Positions 42,582 to 53,700 are shown, numbered from the stretch's first letter. The stretch is 64,000 nt of DNA from Streptomyces sp. LX-29 (GCF_029541745.1 NZ_CP089746.1:5217559-5281558); one strand, 5' to 3'. Notes: generated by a model not told the origin, from the letters alone. Translations and numbers: made by a program.

Positions 42582-45500
42582 ATGGCGAATGAAGCAAAGC
42601 TCCGCGAGTATCTGAAGAAGGTCACCACAGAACTCGACGAGGCGTACCGGCGACTTCAGGGCTTCGAGGACCAGGCCCGCGAGCCGATCGCCATCGTGGC
42701 CATGAGCTGCCGGTTCCCCGGTGGCATCCGCACCCCCGAGGAGCTGTGGCGGCTGCTGGCCGCCGGCGGCGACGCGGCGACGGAGTTCCCCGCCGACCGC
42801 GGCTGGGACCTGCGGAACCTGTTCGACGCGGACCCGGACACCCCGGACACCACCTACACCCGGGAGGGCGGGTTCCTCGAGGACGCCACCCGTTTCGACC
42901 CCGGCTTCTTCGGGATCTCGCCGCGCGAGGCCATGGCGATGGACCCGCAGCAGCGGCTGCTGCTGGAGACCTCGTGGGAGGCGTTCGAGCGGGCCGGCAT
43001 CGACCCGGCCGCCCTCCGTGGCAGCCAGACCGGCGTCTTCGCCGGCATCAACGCCTCCGACTACCTGTCGGTGGCACTGGACGCCGAGGAGGACTTCGGC
43101 GGGCACCTGGGCACCGGCAACTCCGCCAGCGTGCTCTCCGGCCGGGTCTCCTACGCGTTCGGCCTGGAGGGCCCGGCGGTCACCGTCGACACCGCCTGCT
43201 CCGCCTCGCTGGTGGCGCTGCACCTCGCGGTGCAGGCGCTGCGGCTGGGGGAGTGCTCGCTGGCGCTGGCCGGCGGCGTCCACGTGATGTCCACGCCCGG
43301 CCTGTTCATCGAGTTCAGCCGGCAGCGCGGGCTCTCCCAGGACGGTCGCTGCAAGGCGTTCGCGGCCGACGCCGACGGCTTCGGGCCGGCCGAGGGCGTG
43401 GGCGTGCTGCTCCTGGAGCGGCTCTCCGACGCCCGTCGACACGGCCACAAGGTGCTCGCGGTCGTCCGCGGCACCGCCATCAACCAGGACGGCGCCAGCA
43501 ACGGGCTGACCGCGCCCAACGGCCCCTCCCAGCAGCGCGTCATCCGGCGCGCCCTGGCCAACGCCCGGCTGTCCGCCGCCGATGTGGACGTCGTCGAGGC
43601 GCACGGCACCGGCACCGCCCTCGGCGACCCGATCGAGGCGCAGGCCCTCCTCGCCACGTACGGCCAGGACCGCCCCGCCGACCAGCCGCTGTTGCTGGGC
43701 TCGGTGAAGTCCAACATCGGCCACACCCAGGGCGCCGCGGGCATCGCGGGCGTCATGAAGATGGTGCTCGCCATGCGCCACGGCGTGGTGCCCGAGTCGC
43801 TGCACATCGCCGAGCCCTCCCCGCACATCGACTGGGCCGCCGGCTCGGTGGCGCTCGCGCGGGAGGCCACCCCCTGGCCGGAGACCGGACGTCCGCGCCG
43901 CGCGGGCATCTCCGCCTTCGGCTTCAGCGGCACCAACGCGCACGCCATCGTGGAGCAGGCCCCGGCCGAGGAGCCGGCCGCCGCCGAGGAGCCGACGCGG
44001 CAGCCGGGCGTGCTGCCGTGGGTGCTCTCCGGCAAGGGCGAGGCGGCGCTGCGCGCGCAGGCCGCCAAGCTGCTGGAGCGGCTGGCGGCCGACGCCGGCG
44101 CCCGCCCGGTGGACGTGGGCTACTCGCTCGCCGTCACCCGCTCCGCCCTGGAGCGCCGCGCGGCGATCGTCGGCGAGGGCCGCGACGCGCTGCTGACCGG
44201 GCTGGAGGCGCTGGCCGCCGGCTCGATGGCGCCCGGTGTGGTGCAGGGTTCGGCCGTCGACGGCCAGGTCGCCTTCGTCTTCCCCGGTCAGGGCTCCCAG
44301 TGGGCGGGGATGGCGGTCGGGCTGATGGACGCCTCGCCGGTGTTCGCGGCCCGGATCGAGGAGTGCGCCGCCGCGCTGGCGGAGTTCTGCGACTGGTCGC
44401 TGGTGGACGTCCTGCGGGGTGTCGAGGGTGCGCCGTCGTTGGAGCGGGTGGACGTGGTCCAGCCGGTGCTGTTCGCGGTGATGGTCTCTCTGGCGGAGCT
44501 GTGGCGCTCGCTGGGCGTGCGCGCCGACGCGGTGGTCGGCCACTCGCAGGGTGAGATCGCCGCCGCGTGTGTGGCGGGGATCCTGTCCCTTCAGGACGCG
44601 GCGCGGGTGGTCGCGCTGCGCAGCCAGGCGATCGGTCGGGGGCTGGCGGGCAAGGGCGGCATGGTGTCGATCGCCCTGCCGGTGGCCGAGGTCCGGGAGC
44701 GGATCGCGGCGTGGGGCGAGGACCGTATCTCGGTGGCGGCCGTCAACGGCCCGTCCTCCGTGGTGGTCTCCGGTGAGCCGGAGGCGCTGGACGAGCTGAT
44801 CGCCTCCTGCGAGGCGGACGAGGTCCGGGCCCGTAAGGTGCCGGTGGACTACGCCTCGCACTCCGCGCAGGTGGAGCTGCTCCGCGACGAGCTGCTGAAG
44901 CTCCTCGCCCCGGTGACGCCGCGGGCGGCCGAGGTGCCGTTCCTGTCGACGGTGACGGGGGAGTGGGTCAAGGGCCCGGAGCTGGACGCCGCGTACTGGT
45001 TCACCAACCTCCGTCAGACCGTCGAGCTGGAGAGCGCGGTGCGGCGCCTGCTGGACGAGGGCTTCGGCGCCTTCATCGAGTCCAGCGCCCACCCGGTGCT
45101 GACCATGGGCGTGCAGGAGACCGCCGAGGACGCGGGCAGCGAGGCCGCGGCCCTGGGCTCGCTCCGCCGCGACGAGGGCGGCCTCGACCGCTTCCTCACC
45201 TCGCTGAGCGAGGCGTGGACGCGCGGTGTGGCGGTCGACTGGGACGCCGTCTACGGCGGCGTCGGCGCCCGGCGCGTCGAACTCCCCACCTATGCCTTCC
45301 AGACCGAGCGGTTCTGGCCGGAGGCGGCGCCCGCGCGGGCGGCCGGTGCGGCGCAGGCCGACCCGGTGGACACCCGCTTCTGGGAGACCGTGGAGCGCGA
45401 GGACTGGCAGGCGCTGGCCCAGGAGCTCGCGGTCGACGGCGACCAGCCGCTCAGCGCCGTACTCCCGGCGCTCTCCTCCTGGCGCAGGCAGGCCCGCGAG

Positions 45501-47546
45501 CAGTCCGCGGTGGACGGTTGGCGCTACCGCGTGACCTGGAAGGCGCTGCCCGAGGGCGCCGCCGCGCGGCTCTCCGGCACCTGGCTGCTGGTCGCCCCGG
45601 ACACCGAGGACGAGCGCGCGACGGCCGTCGCCGCCGCGCTGGGCGAGCGGGGCGCCGACGTACGGCGGATCACGGTGGACGCCACGGCGACCAACCGGGA
45701 GGCCCTGGAGGCCCTGGTGCGCGCCGAGCTCGCCGGGGACGACGCGGCGTGCCACGGCGTGCTGTCGCTGCTGCCGTTGGACGAACGCCCCCTCCCCGGG
45801 CACGCGGCCCTGCCCGCCGGCGCCGCCGCGCAGCTGGCGCTGATCCAGGCCCTGGGCGACGCCCAGCTCGCCGCCCCGCTGTGGTGCGCCACCAGCGGCG
45901 CCGTCTCCACCGGCCGCTCCGACCGGCTGGAGTCCCCGGAGCAGGCGCTGGTCTGGGGCCTCGGCCGGGTGGCCGCCCTGGAGCACCTGGAGCGCTGGGG
46001 CGGACTCATCGACCTCCCGGCCCTGCCCGAGTCCCTGGACGAGCGGGCGCTGGGCCGGCTGGCCGGGGTGCTCGCCGGCGACGGCGATGAGGGTCAGGTG
46101 GCGATCCGCGCCACCGGCGTCTTCGGACCGCGGCTGGTGCGGGCCGGGCTGGCCGACACCCCGGCCGTACGGGACTGGCGGCCGGCCGGCACCACGCTGG
46201 TCACCGGCGGCACGGGCGCGCTGGGCGCACAGGTGGCCCGCTGGCTGGCCCGCAACGGCGCCGAGCACCTGCTGCTCGCCAGCCGCCGCGGCGCCGACGC
46301 GCCGGGCGCGGCCGAGCTGCGCGAGGAGTTGACCGCGCTGGGCGCCGAGGTCACCCTCGCCGCCTGCGACGTCGCCGACCGGGAGGCGCTGGCCGCGCTG
46401 CTCGCGGAGATCCCGGCCGAGCGGCCGCTGACCGCCGTGGTGCACACCGCCGCGGTGATCGAGGACGGGGTGATCGAGGGGCTGACGCCGGACCAGATGG
46501 ACCGGGTGCTGCGCCTCAAGGTCGACGCCACCCGTCATCTGCACGAGCTCACCCGCGACCTGGAGCTCTCCGCCTTCGTGCTCTTCTCGCACTTCTCCGC
46601 GGTCTTCGGGGCGCCGGGGCAGGGCAACCAGGCGCCGGGCAACGCCTATCTGCACGCCTTCGCCGAGCGGCGACGCGCCGAGGGGCTGCCCGCCACCACG
46701 CTCTCCTGGGGCCCGTGGGGCGACGGCACCACCGTCGACGGCGCGGTCGGCGACCGGATGCGCCGCCACGGCATCAACGAGATGGCGCCGGAGCCGGCCG
46801 TCGCCGCGCTGCGGCACGCGCTGGACCGGGACGAGACGGCGCTGACCGTCATCGACATGGACTGGCGGCGGTTCACCCTGGCCTTCACCGCCGACCGGCC
46901 GCGCCCGCTGCTGCACGAGCTGCCGGAGGCGCGTCAGGTCATCGAGGAGGCGCGGGCCGAGGCCGCCGAGGCCGGGGCCGCCGGGCCGGCGCTGGCCCAG
47001 CAACTCGCCGGGCTGCCGGAGACCGAGCGGGAGCGGGTGCTGCTGGACCTGGTCCGCTCGGCGGTGGCGGCGGTCCTCGGGCACGCCGACGCCTCGACCA
47101 TCGAGGCCGGCCGGGCCTTCAAGGAGCTGGGCTTCGACTCGCTCACCGCGGTCGAACTGCGCAACCGGCTGGGCGCCGCCAGCGGGCTCAAGCTGCCGGC
47201 GGCTCTGATCTTCGACCACCCCACGCCCGCCGCCGTGGCCGCGTATCTGCGCGCCGAGGTGGTGCCGGACGAGGCGGCCGGCGGAGCGTCGGTGCTGGAG
47301 GAGCTCGACCGGCTGGAGGCGGCGATCGCCGGCAGCACCCCGGACAACGTCACCCGGGCCCGGATCACCATGCGGCTCCAGTCGCTGCTCGGGAAGTGGA
47401 ACGAGGGCCCGGTCGCCGGTCCCACCGGGCCGACCCCCGCCGCGGCGGCCCCGGCCCCCGAGGCCGCCGAGGTGGTCGAGGAGCTCCAGACGGCCAGCGA
47501 CGAAGAGCTCTTCGCGTTCATCAACAAGGGGCTCGGAAGGGCCTGA
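42582..47546 (+). CDS. Type I PKS, single module J: KS-AT(methylmalonyl)-KR(Tyr lost)-ACP
   Basis: 1654 residues. Docking helix 1-33, KS with Cys 206 (DTACSASL), AT with Ser 655, KR region ending about residue 1440, ACP Ser 1520, and a C-terminal docking tail with an Ala/Pro-rich linker and SDEELFAFINKGLG. The AT is the only one in the window with GHSQG and YASH (residues 757-760) plus RVDVVQ, the methylmalonyl-CoA signature. The KR keeps the NADPH site (TGGTGALG) and Lys, but the catalytic Tyr is Gln (residue 1350, CAG at 46629) and LDD is IED. It probably cannot reduce, so the chain should keep a ketone and gain a methyl branch. It follows the five-module gene 3 after a 193-bp gap, which holds the repeats and hairpin, and precedes gene 5. 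Confidence 0.95.
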   Translation: MANEAKLREYLKKVTTELDEAYRRLQGFEDQAREPIAIVAMSCRFPGGIRTPEELWRLLAAGGDAATEFPADRGWDLRNLFDADPDTPDTTYTREGGFLEDATRFDPGFFGISPREAMAMDPQQRLLLETSWEAFERAGIDPAALRGSQTGVFAGINASDYLSVALDAEEDFGGHLGTGNSASVLSGRVSYAFGLEGPAVTVDTACSASLVALHLAVQALRLGECSLALAGGVHVMSTPGLFIEFSRQRGLSQDGRCKAFAADADGFGPAEGVGVLLLERLSDARRHGHKVLAVVRGTAINQDGASNGLTAPNGPSQQRVIRRALANARLSAADVDVVEAHGTGTALGDPIEAQALLATYGQDRPADQPLLLGSVKSNIGHTQGAAGIAGVMKMVLAMRHGVVPESLHIAEPSPHIDWAAGSVALAREATPWPETGRPRRAGISAFGFSGTNAHAIVEQAPAEEPAAAEEPTRQPGVLPWVLSGKGEAALRAQAAKLLERLAADAGARPVDVGYSLAVTRSALERRAAIVGEGRDALLTGLEALAAGSMAPGVVQGSAVDGQVAFVFPGQGSQWAGMAVGLMDASPVFAARIEECAAALAEFCDWSLVDVLRGVEGAPSLERVDVVQPVLFAVMVSLAELWRSLGVRADAVVGHSQGEIAAACVAGILSLQDAARVVALRSQAIGRGLAGKGGMVSIALPVAEVRERIAAWGEDRISVAAVNGPSSVVVSGEPEALDELIASCEADEVRARKVPVDYASHSAQVELLRDELLKLLAPVTPRAAEVPFLSTVTGEWVKGPELDAAYWFTNLRQTVELESAVRRLLDEGFGAFIESSAHPVLTMGVQETAEDAGSEAAALGSLRRDEGGLDRFLTSLSEAWTRGVAVDWDAVYGGVGARRVELPTYAFQTERFWPEAAPARAAGAAQADPVDTRFWETVEREDWQALAQELAVDGDQPLSAVLPALSSWRRQAREQSAVDGWRYRVTWKALPEGAAARLSGTWLLVAPDTEDERATAVAAALGERGADVRRITVDATATNREALEALVRAELAGDDAACHGVLSLLPLDERPLPGHAALPAGAAAQLALIQALGDAQLAAPLWCATSGAVSTGRSDRLESPEQALVWGLGRVAALEHLERWGGLIDLPALPESLDERALGRLAGVLAGDGDEGQVAIRATGVFGPRLVRAGLADTPAVRDWRPAGTTLVTGGTGALGAQVARWLARNGAEHLLLASRRGADAPGAAELREELTALGAEVTLAACDVADREALAALLAEIPAERPLTAVVHTAAVIEDGVIEGLTPDQMDRVLRLKVDATRHLHELTRDLELSAFVLFSHFSAVFGAPGQGNQAPGNAYLHAFAERRRAEGLPATTLSWGPWGDGTTVDGAVGDRMRRHGINEMAPEPAVAALRHALDRDETALTVIDMDWRRFTLAFTADRPRPLLHELPEARQVIEEARAEAAEAGAAGPALAQQLAGLPETERERVLLDLVRSAVAAVLGHADASTIEAGRAFKELGFDSLTAVELRNRLGAASGLKLPAALIFDHPTPAAVAAYLRAEVVPDEAAGGASVLEELDRLEAAIAGSTPDNVTRARITMRLQSLLGKWNEGPVAGPTGPTPAAAAPAPEAAEVVEELQTASDEELFAFINKGLGRA
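42681..47265 (+). other. PKS module J: KS-AT(methylmalonyl)-KR(C-type, predicted non-reducing)-ACP
   Basis: KS Cys is codon 43197. AT Ser is codon 44544 in GHSQGEIAAA; YASH is at 44850-44861. A dimerization element (DTRFWETVEREDWQALA) is present. The KR catalytic stretch reads FSHFSAVFGAPGQGNQAPGN, where neighbours have FSS...QGNYAAAN. Such C-type KRs either do nothing (C1) or only epimerise the alpha-methyl (C2). The intact dinucleotide site leaves C2 open. ACP Ser is codon 47139. Confidence 0.88.
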
Positions 47547-47560
47547 TGAACATTTCGCTA

Positions 47561-47589
47561 TTGACGTGCCTTTCGAAGTCGGACAGGAT
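47561..47589 (+). promoter_or_regulatory. Candidate sigma70/HrdB-type promoter upstream of gene 5
   Basis: TTGACG (47561-47566), 17-base spacer, CAGGAT (47584-47589, one mismatch to TAGGAT). It begins 14 bases after the gene 4 stop. It would give a leader of about 175 nt that includes the hairpin at 47624. It is the best promoter match in the window and suggests gene 5 can be expressed separately from genes 1-4. Confidence 0.5.
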
Positions 47590-47623
47590 TTCCCGCACTC
47601 TCGTATAAGGCTCGGTATTCCCG

Positions 47624-47669
47624 CTGCCCCCTATCATCCCCCGGTCGTCCAGGGGGTGATAGGGGGCAG
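47624..47669 (+). terminator. Long hairpin between genes 4 and 5
   Basis: CTGCCCCCTATCA (47624-47636) pairs with TGATAGGGGGCAG (47657-47669). After a one-base bulge, CCCCC pairs with GGGGG. The loop is GGTCGTCCA. The stem is 18 bp in total. It is followed by TTAGGGGTTG, a weak T-containing tail. It may be the terminator for genes 1-4, or, because a promoter candidate lies upstream, an attenuator in the gene 5 leader. The rest of the gap to 47770 shows nothing further that I can support. Confidence 0.65.
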
Positions 47670-47770
47670 TTAGGGGTTGTAGGGCGGGTTAGCCCGGACA
47701 TAGCCTCTCGCCGAGAAGTCGACTAATTGCTTATTTTCCGATGCCGTCTGCCGTAAATGGGTTGCGTTAA

Positions 47771-50700
47771 ATGGCGAATGAAGAGACGCTGCGGGACTAC
47801 CTCAAGCTCGTGACGGCGGATCTGCATCAGACTCGTCTTCGCCTGCGTGAGGCGGAGGCCAAGAACCACGACCCCATAGCCATCGTGGGGATCGGCTGCC
47901 GCTACCCCGGCGGTGTGCGTTCCGCCGAGGACCTGTGGCGGGTCGTCAGCGAGGGTGTGGACGCGGTCAGCGACTTCCCCGTGGACCGCGGATGGAACGT
48001 CGACACGATGTACCACCCGGACCCGGACCACCCCGGCACCAGCTATGTGCACGAGGGCGGCTTCGTCGACGCGATCGCCGACTTCGACCCCTCCGTCTTC
48101 GGCATCTCGCCGCGCGAGGCGCTGAGCATGGACCCGCAGCAGCGCATGCTGCTGGAGACGTCCTGGGAGGCGTTCGAGCGGGCCGGCGTCGACCCGACGT
48201 CCGTGCGCGGCCAGCAGATCGGCGTCTTCGTCGGCACCAGCAACCACGACTACCTGGCGGCGATCCTCAGCTCCACGGAGAACTTCGAGGGCTACTTCGG
48301 CACCGGCAACGCCGCGAGCGTCGCCTCCGGCCGCCTGTCGTACACCTTCGGCCTCGAGGGCCCCGCCGCCACCGTCGACACCGCCTGCTCCTCCTCGCTG
48401 GTGGCCCTGCACCTGGCGGTGCAGGCGCTGCGCAACAACGAGTGCACGATGGCGCTGGCTGGCGGCGCGACCCTGATGTGCGCCCCCGGCGTCTTCGTCG
48501 ACTACAGCAAGATGCGCGGCCTCGCCCTGGACGGCCGCTCCAAGCCCTTCGCCCCCGAGGCCGACGGCTTCTGCCTCGGCGAGGGCGTCGGCGTGCTGCT
48601 GGTCGAGCGGCTCTCCGACGCGCGGCGCAAGGGCCACCCGGTGCTCGCCGTCATCCGCGGCACCGCCGTCAACCAGGACGGCGCCAGCAACGGCCTCACC
48701 TCGCCCAACGGCCCCTCCCAGCAGCGCGTCATCCTCCAGGCGCTGGCCAACGCCCGGCTCACCCCGGACCAGGTCGACGCCGTCGAGGCGCACGGCACCG
48801 GCACCGCGCTCGGCGACCCGATCGAGGCCGACGCGCTGCTCGCCACCTACGGCCAGGACCGCCCCGAGGGCCGGCCGCTGCTGCTCGGCTCCGTCAAGTC
48901 CAACATCGGCCACGCCCAGGCGGGCGCCGGCGTCGGCGGCGTCATCAAGATGGTCATGGCGCTGAAGCACGGCGTGCTGCCCAAGACGCTGCACCTGACC
49001 GAGCCGACCCCGCACGTCGACTGGACCTCCGGCGACATCGAGCTGCTGACCGAGGCCCGGGAGTGGCCGGAGACCGGCCAGCCGCGGCGCGCCGGCGTCT
49101 CCTCGTTCGGCATGTCCGGCACCAACGCGCACACCATCATCGAGGAGGCCCCGGCCCCCGCCGCCGAGGAGACGGCGGACGCGGCGGACCCCGCCCCCGC
49201 CGCCCGCCCGCCGCTCACCCCCGTCGTGCTGTCCGGCAAGGACCAGGGCGCGCTCCGCGCCCAGGCCGCCCAGCTGCACGCCCACCTGACCTCGGGCCGG
49301 CCCGCCGCCGACCTGGTCGACCTCGGCTACTCGCAGGCCGTCACCCGCCCCGCCCTCGACCGGCGCGCCGCCGTCGTCGCGGCCGACCGCGACGAACTCC
49401 TCGCGGGCCTGGCCGCGCTGGCCGAGGGCCAGAGCCACCCCCTCCTCACCGAGGGGCTGGCCGCCGAGGGCAAGCTCGCCTTCCTCTTCACCGGCCAGGG
49501 CAGCCAGCGGCTGGGCATGGGCCGCGAGCTGTACGCGACCCACCCGGTCTTCGCCAAGGCCCTGGACGACGTCTGCGCCCAGCTCGACCGCTTCCTGGAG
49601 CGGCCGCTGAAGGACGTGCTCTTCGGCGACGACGCCGAGCCGCTGAACCGGACCGGCTACACCCAGCCGGCGCTCTTCGCCGTCGAGGTGGCGCTGTTCC
49701 GCCTCGTCCAGTCCTGGGGCCTCAAGCCGGACTTCCTCGCCGGACACTCCATCGGCGAGCTCGCCGCCGCCCATGTCGCCGGGGTGCTGTCGCTGACCCA
49801 CGCCAGCGCGCTGGTGGCCGCCCGCAGCCAGCTCATGCAGCAGCTCCCGGCCGGCGGCGCGATGATCGCCGTCCAGGCGACGGAGGACGAGGTCCTTCCG
49901 CTGCTCACCGACGGCGTCAGCATCGCCGCCCTCAACGGCCCCACCTCCGTGGTGGTCGCCGGCGACGAGGAGGCCGCGGTCGCGATCGCCGCCGCCTTCG
50001 AGGCGCAGGGCCGCAAGACCAAGCGGCTCGCCGTCAGCCACGCCTTCCACTCCCCGCACATGGACGGGATGCTGGACGCCTTCCGCGAGGTGGCCGAGCG
50101 GCTGACCTACCACGCCCCGACGATCCCCATCGTCTCCAACCTCACCGGCGACCTGGTCTCCGCCGAGGAGATCACCACCGCCGACTTCTGGGTCCGCCAC
50201 GTCCGCGAGGCCGTCCGCTTCCTCGACGGCATCCGCGCCCTGGAGGCGCGCGGCGTCACCACCTTCGTCGAACTCGGCCCCGGCGGCGTGCTCTCCGCCA
50301 TGGGACAGGACTGCCTGGCCACCACCAGGGCGCACGCCGTGGCGTTCGTCCCCGCCCTGCGCGACGACCGCCCCGAGGCCCGCACCCTGACCCAGGCCCT
50401 CGCGCAGGCCCACACCCGCGGCGTGGCCGTGGACTGGGCCACCTTCTACGCCGGCACCGGCGCCGACCGCGTCGACCTGCCCACCTACGCCTTCCAGCGC
50501 CAGCGCTTCTGGCCGTCCAACCCCTTCGCCGACATGGGCGACCCGGCGGAGACCGGCGCGCTCAGCGCCACCGACGCCCGCTTCTGGGAGGTCGTGCACA
50601 GCGAGGACCTCGCGGCCCTCGCCGACACCCTCGGCATCGACGGCGACCAGCCGCTGAGCGCCGTGCTCCCCGCGCTGTCCGCCTGGCGCCGGCGCCACCA

Positions 50701-53700
50701 CGACCGCTCCACCGTCGACGGCTGGCGCTACCGCACCACCTGGAAGCCGCTGACCGGCGCCCAGCCCTCGCTGCTCACCGGCACCTGGCTCGTCGTCACC
50801 CCGGCCGGCGCGGCCGACTCCCCGTGGCCCGCCGAGACCGTCCGCATGCTCACCGAGCGCGGCGTGCGCGTCGCCCAGCTCTCCGTGGACGCCACCGCCG
50901 CCGACCGCGCCGACCTCGCCGAGCGGCTCCGCGCCGCCCTGCCCGAGGACACCGCGCCCGCCGGCGTGCTCTCCCTCCTCGGCCTCGACGAGCGGCCGCA
51001 CACCGACCACCCCGAGCTGACCGCCGGCCTCGCCGGCACCGTCGCCCTCGTGCAGGCGCTGGGCGACGCCGACCTCGACGCCCGGCTGTGGGCGGTCACC
51101 CGCGGCGCCGTCTCCACCGGCCGCTCCGACCGGCTCACCAGCGCCGTCCAGGCCCAGCTGTGGGGCCTCGGCCGCACCGTCGGCCACGAACACCCCGAGC
51201 GCTGGGGCGGCCTGATCGACCTGCCCGAGGCCGCCGACGAGCGGGCCCTCGGCCGGCTCGCCGAGGCGCTCTCCGGCCTCGGCGACGAGGACCACCTCGC
51301 CATCCGCCCGCAGGGCGTCTTCGTGCGCCGCCTCGCCCGCGCCCCGCACGCCGAGACCACCGACGAGACCACCGACGCGGGCTGGACCGGCCGCGGCACC
51401 GCGCTCGTCACCGGCGGCACCGGCGCCCTGGGCGCCCATGTCGCCCGCTGGCTCGTCGGCCAGGGCGTCGAACACCTGGTGCTCACCAGCCGCCGCGGCG
51501 CGGACGCGCCGGGCGCCGCCGAACTGCGCGAGGAGCTGACCGCGCTGGGCGCCGAGGTCACCCTCGCCGCCTGCGACGTCGCCGACCGGGACGCGCTGGC
51601 CGCGCTGCTGGCGTCGATCCCCGAGCGGTACCCGCTGACCACCGTCGTGCACGCCGCCGGCGTGCTGGACGACGGCGTCCTGGACGCCCAGACCCCGGCG
51701 CGTCTGGCCGCCGTGCTGCGCCCCAAGGCCACCGCCGCGCTCAACCTGCACGAGCTCACCCGCGACCTGGACCTGAGCGCCTTCGTGCTGTTCTCGTCCA
51801 TGGCCGCCACCTTCGGCGCCGCCGGCCAGGCCAACTACACCGCCGCCAACGCCTACCTGGACGCGCTGGCCGAGCAGCGCCGCGCCGAGGGCCTGCACGC
51901 CGTCTCGCTGGCCTGGGGCGCCTGGGCCGAGGGCGGCATGGCCACCGACGAGCTGGTCGCCGAGCGGCTTCGGCTCTCCGGACTGCCCGCGCTCGCCCCC
52001 GAGCCGGCCACCGTCGCGCTGCGCACCGCACTCGACCTGGACGAGACCTTCTCCCTGGTCGTGGACATCGACTGGGACCGCTTCGGCCCCGGTCTCACCG
52101 CCATCCGCCCCAACCCGCTGGTCGCCGACCTCCCCGAGGCGCGGCACGCCCTGGAGGCGGCGCGGACGGCCGACGGCGACGGCGCCGACGAGGCGTCCTC
52201 CCTCGCGCGGCGGCTGGCCGCCGCCGCGACCGAGGAGGAGCGCGACGCGCTCGCCCTGGACTTCGTCCGCACCCAGGTGGCGGTCGTCCTCGGCCACGCC
52301 GGCCCCGAGACCGTCGAGCCCACCCGCGCCTTCCGCGACCTCGGCTTCGACTCGCTGACCGCGGTCGAGATCCGCAACCTGCTGGGCTCGCTCACCGGGC
52401 TGCGGCTGCCCGCCACGATCATCTTCGACTACCCGACCCCGATCATCCTGGCGGAGTTCCTCCAGGAGGAGCTCGTCGGCTCCCGCCCGGTCGCCGCCGG
52501 CCCCGCCGCCCCCGTGGCGGCCGTGGCCGACGACCCGATCGCGATCGTCGGCATGAGCTGCCGCTTCCCCGGCGGCGCCACCACCCCCGAAGAGCTGTGG
52601 AAGCTGCTCATATCGGGCCAGGACGCGGTCACCGGCTTCCCCGCCGACCGCGGCTGGGACGTCGACGCGCTCTACGACCCGGAGTCCGGCGCCGAGAACA
52701 CCACCTACGTCCGCGAGGGCGGCTTCCTGCACGACGCCGCCGACTTCGACCCGGCGTTCTTCGGGATCTCGCCGCGTGAGGCGCTGGCCATGGACCCGCA
52801 GCAGCGGCTGCTGCTGGAGACGTCGTGGGAGGCGTTCGAGCGGGCCGGCATCGACCCGGCGACGCTGCGCGGTCAGCAGGTCGGCGTCTTCGCCGGCACC
52901 AACGGCCAGGACTACCTGCCCGTCATCCTCGCCGCCCCCGGCGGCTCCGAGGGCTTCATGGGCACCGGGAACGCGGCCAGCGTGCTCTCCGGCCGGGTCT
53001 CCTACGCCCTGGGCCTGGAGGGCCCCGCGGTCACCGTCGACACCGCCTGCTCCTCCTCGCTCGTCGCCCTGCACTGGGCGATCCAGGCGCTGCAGAGCGG
53101 CGAGTGCTCCCTCGCCCTCGCCGGTGGCATCACCGTGATGTCCACCCCGGGCAACTTCATCGACTTCAGCCGGCAGCGCGGGCTCGCCACGGACGGCAGG
53201 ATCAAGGCGTTCGCGGCCGGCGCCGACGGCACCGGCTGGGGCGAGGGTGTCGGCATGCTGCTCGTGGAGCGGCTGTCCGACGCGCGGAAGAACGGCCACC
53301 CGGTCCTCGCGATCGTGCGCGGCTCGGCGGTCAACCAGGACGGCGCCAGCAACGGTCTGACGGCGCCGAACGGCCCGTCGCAGCAGCGCGTGATCCGGCA
53401 GGCCCTCGCGGGCGCCGGGCTGACGACAGCGGACGTGGACGCGGTCGAGGCGCACGGCACCGGCACCAAGCTCGGCGACCCCATCGAGGCGCAGGCGCTG
53501 CTGGCCACCTACGGCCAGGACCACACCCCCGAACAGCCGCTGTACCTGGGCTCCATCAAGTCCAACTTCGGCCACACCCAGGCCGCCGCCGGCGTCGCGG
53601 GCGTCATGAAGATGGTCCTCGCCATCCAGCACGGGATGCTGCCGCAGACGCTGCACGTCGACGAGCCGACCCCGCACGTCGACTGGTCGGCCGGCGAGAT

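Noticed and set aside
21170..42628. Very long minus-strand open frame opposite gene 3, and others opposite genes 2, 4 and 5
   Set aside because: The translations are Gly/Arg/Gln/His-rich with no domains. They mirror the third-position G/C bias of the real plus-strand PKS genes, and have no ribosome sites or plausible products.
47680..47770. A second promoter closer to gene 5 (TAATTG at 47724)
   Set aside because: No -35-like hexamer lies at 16-19 bp spacing upstream.
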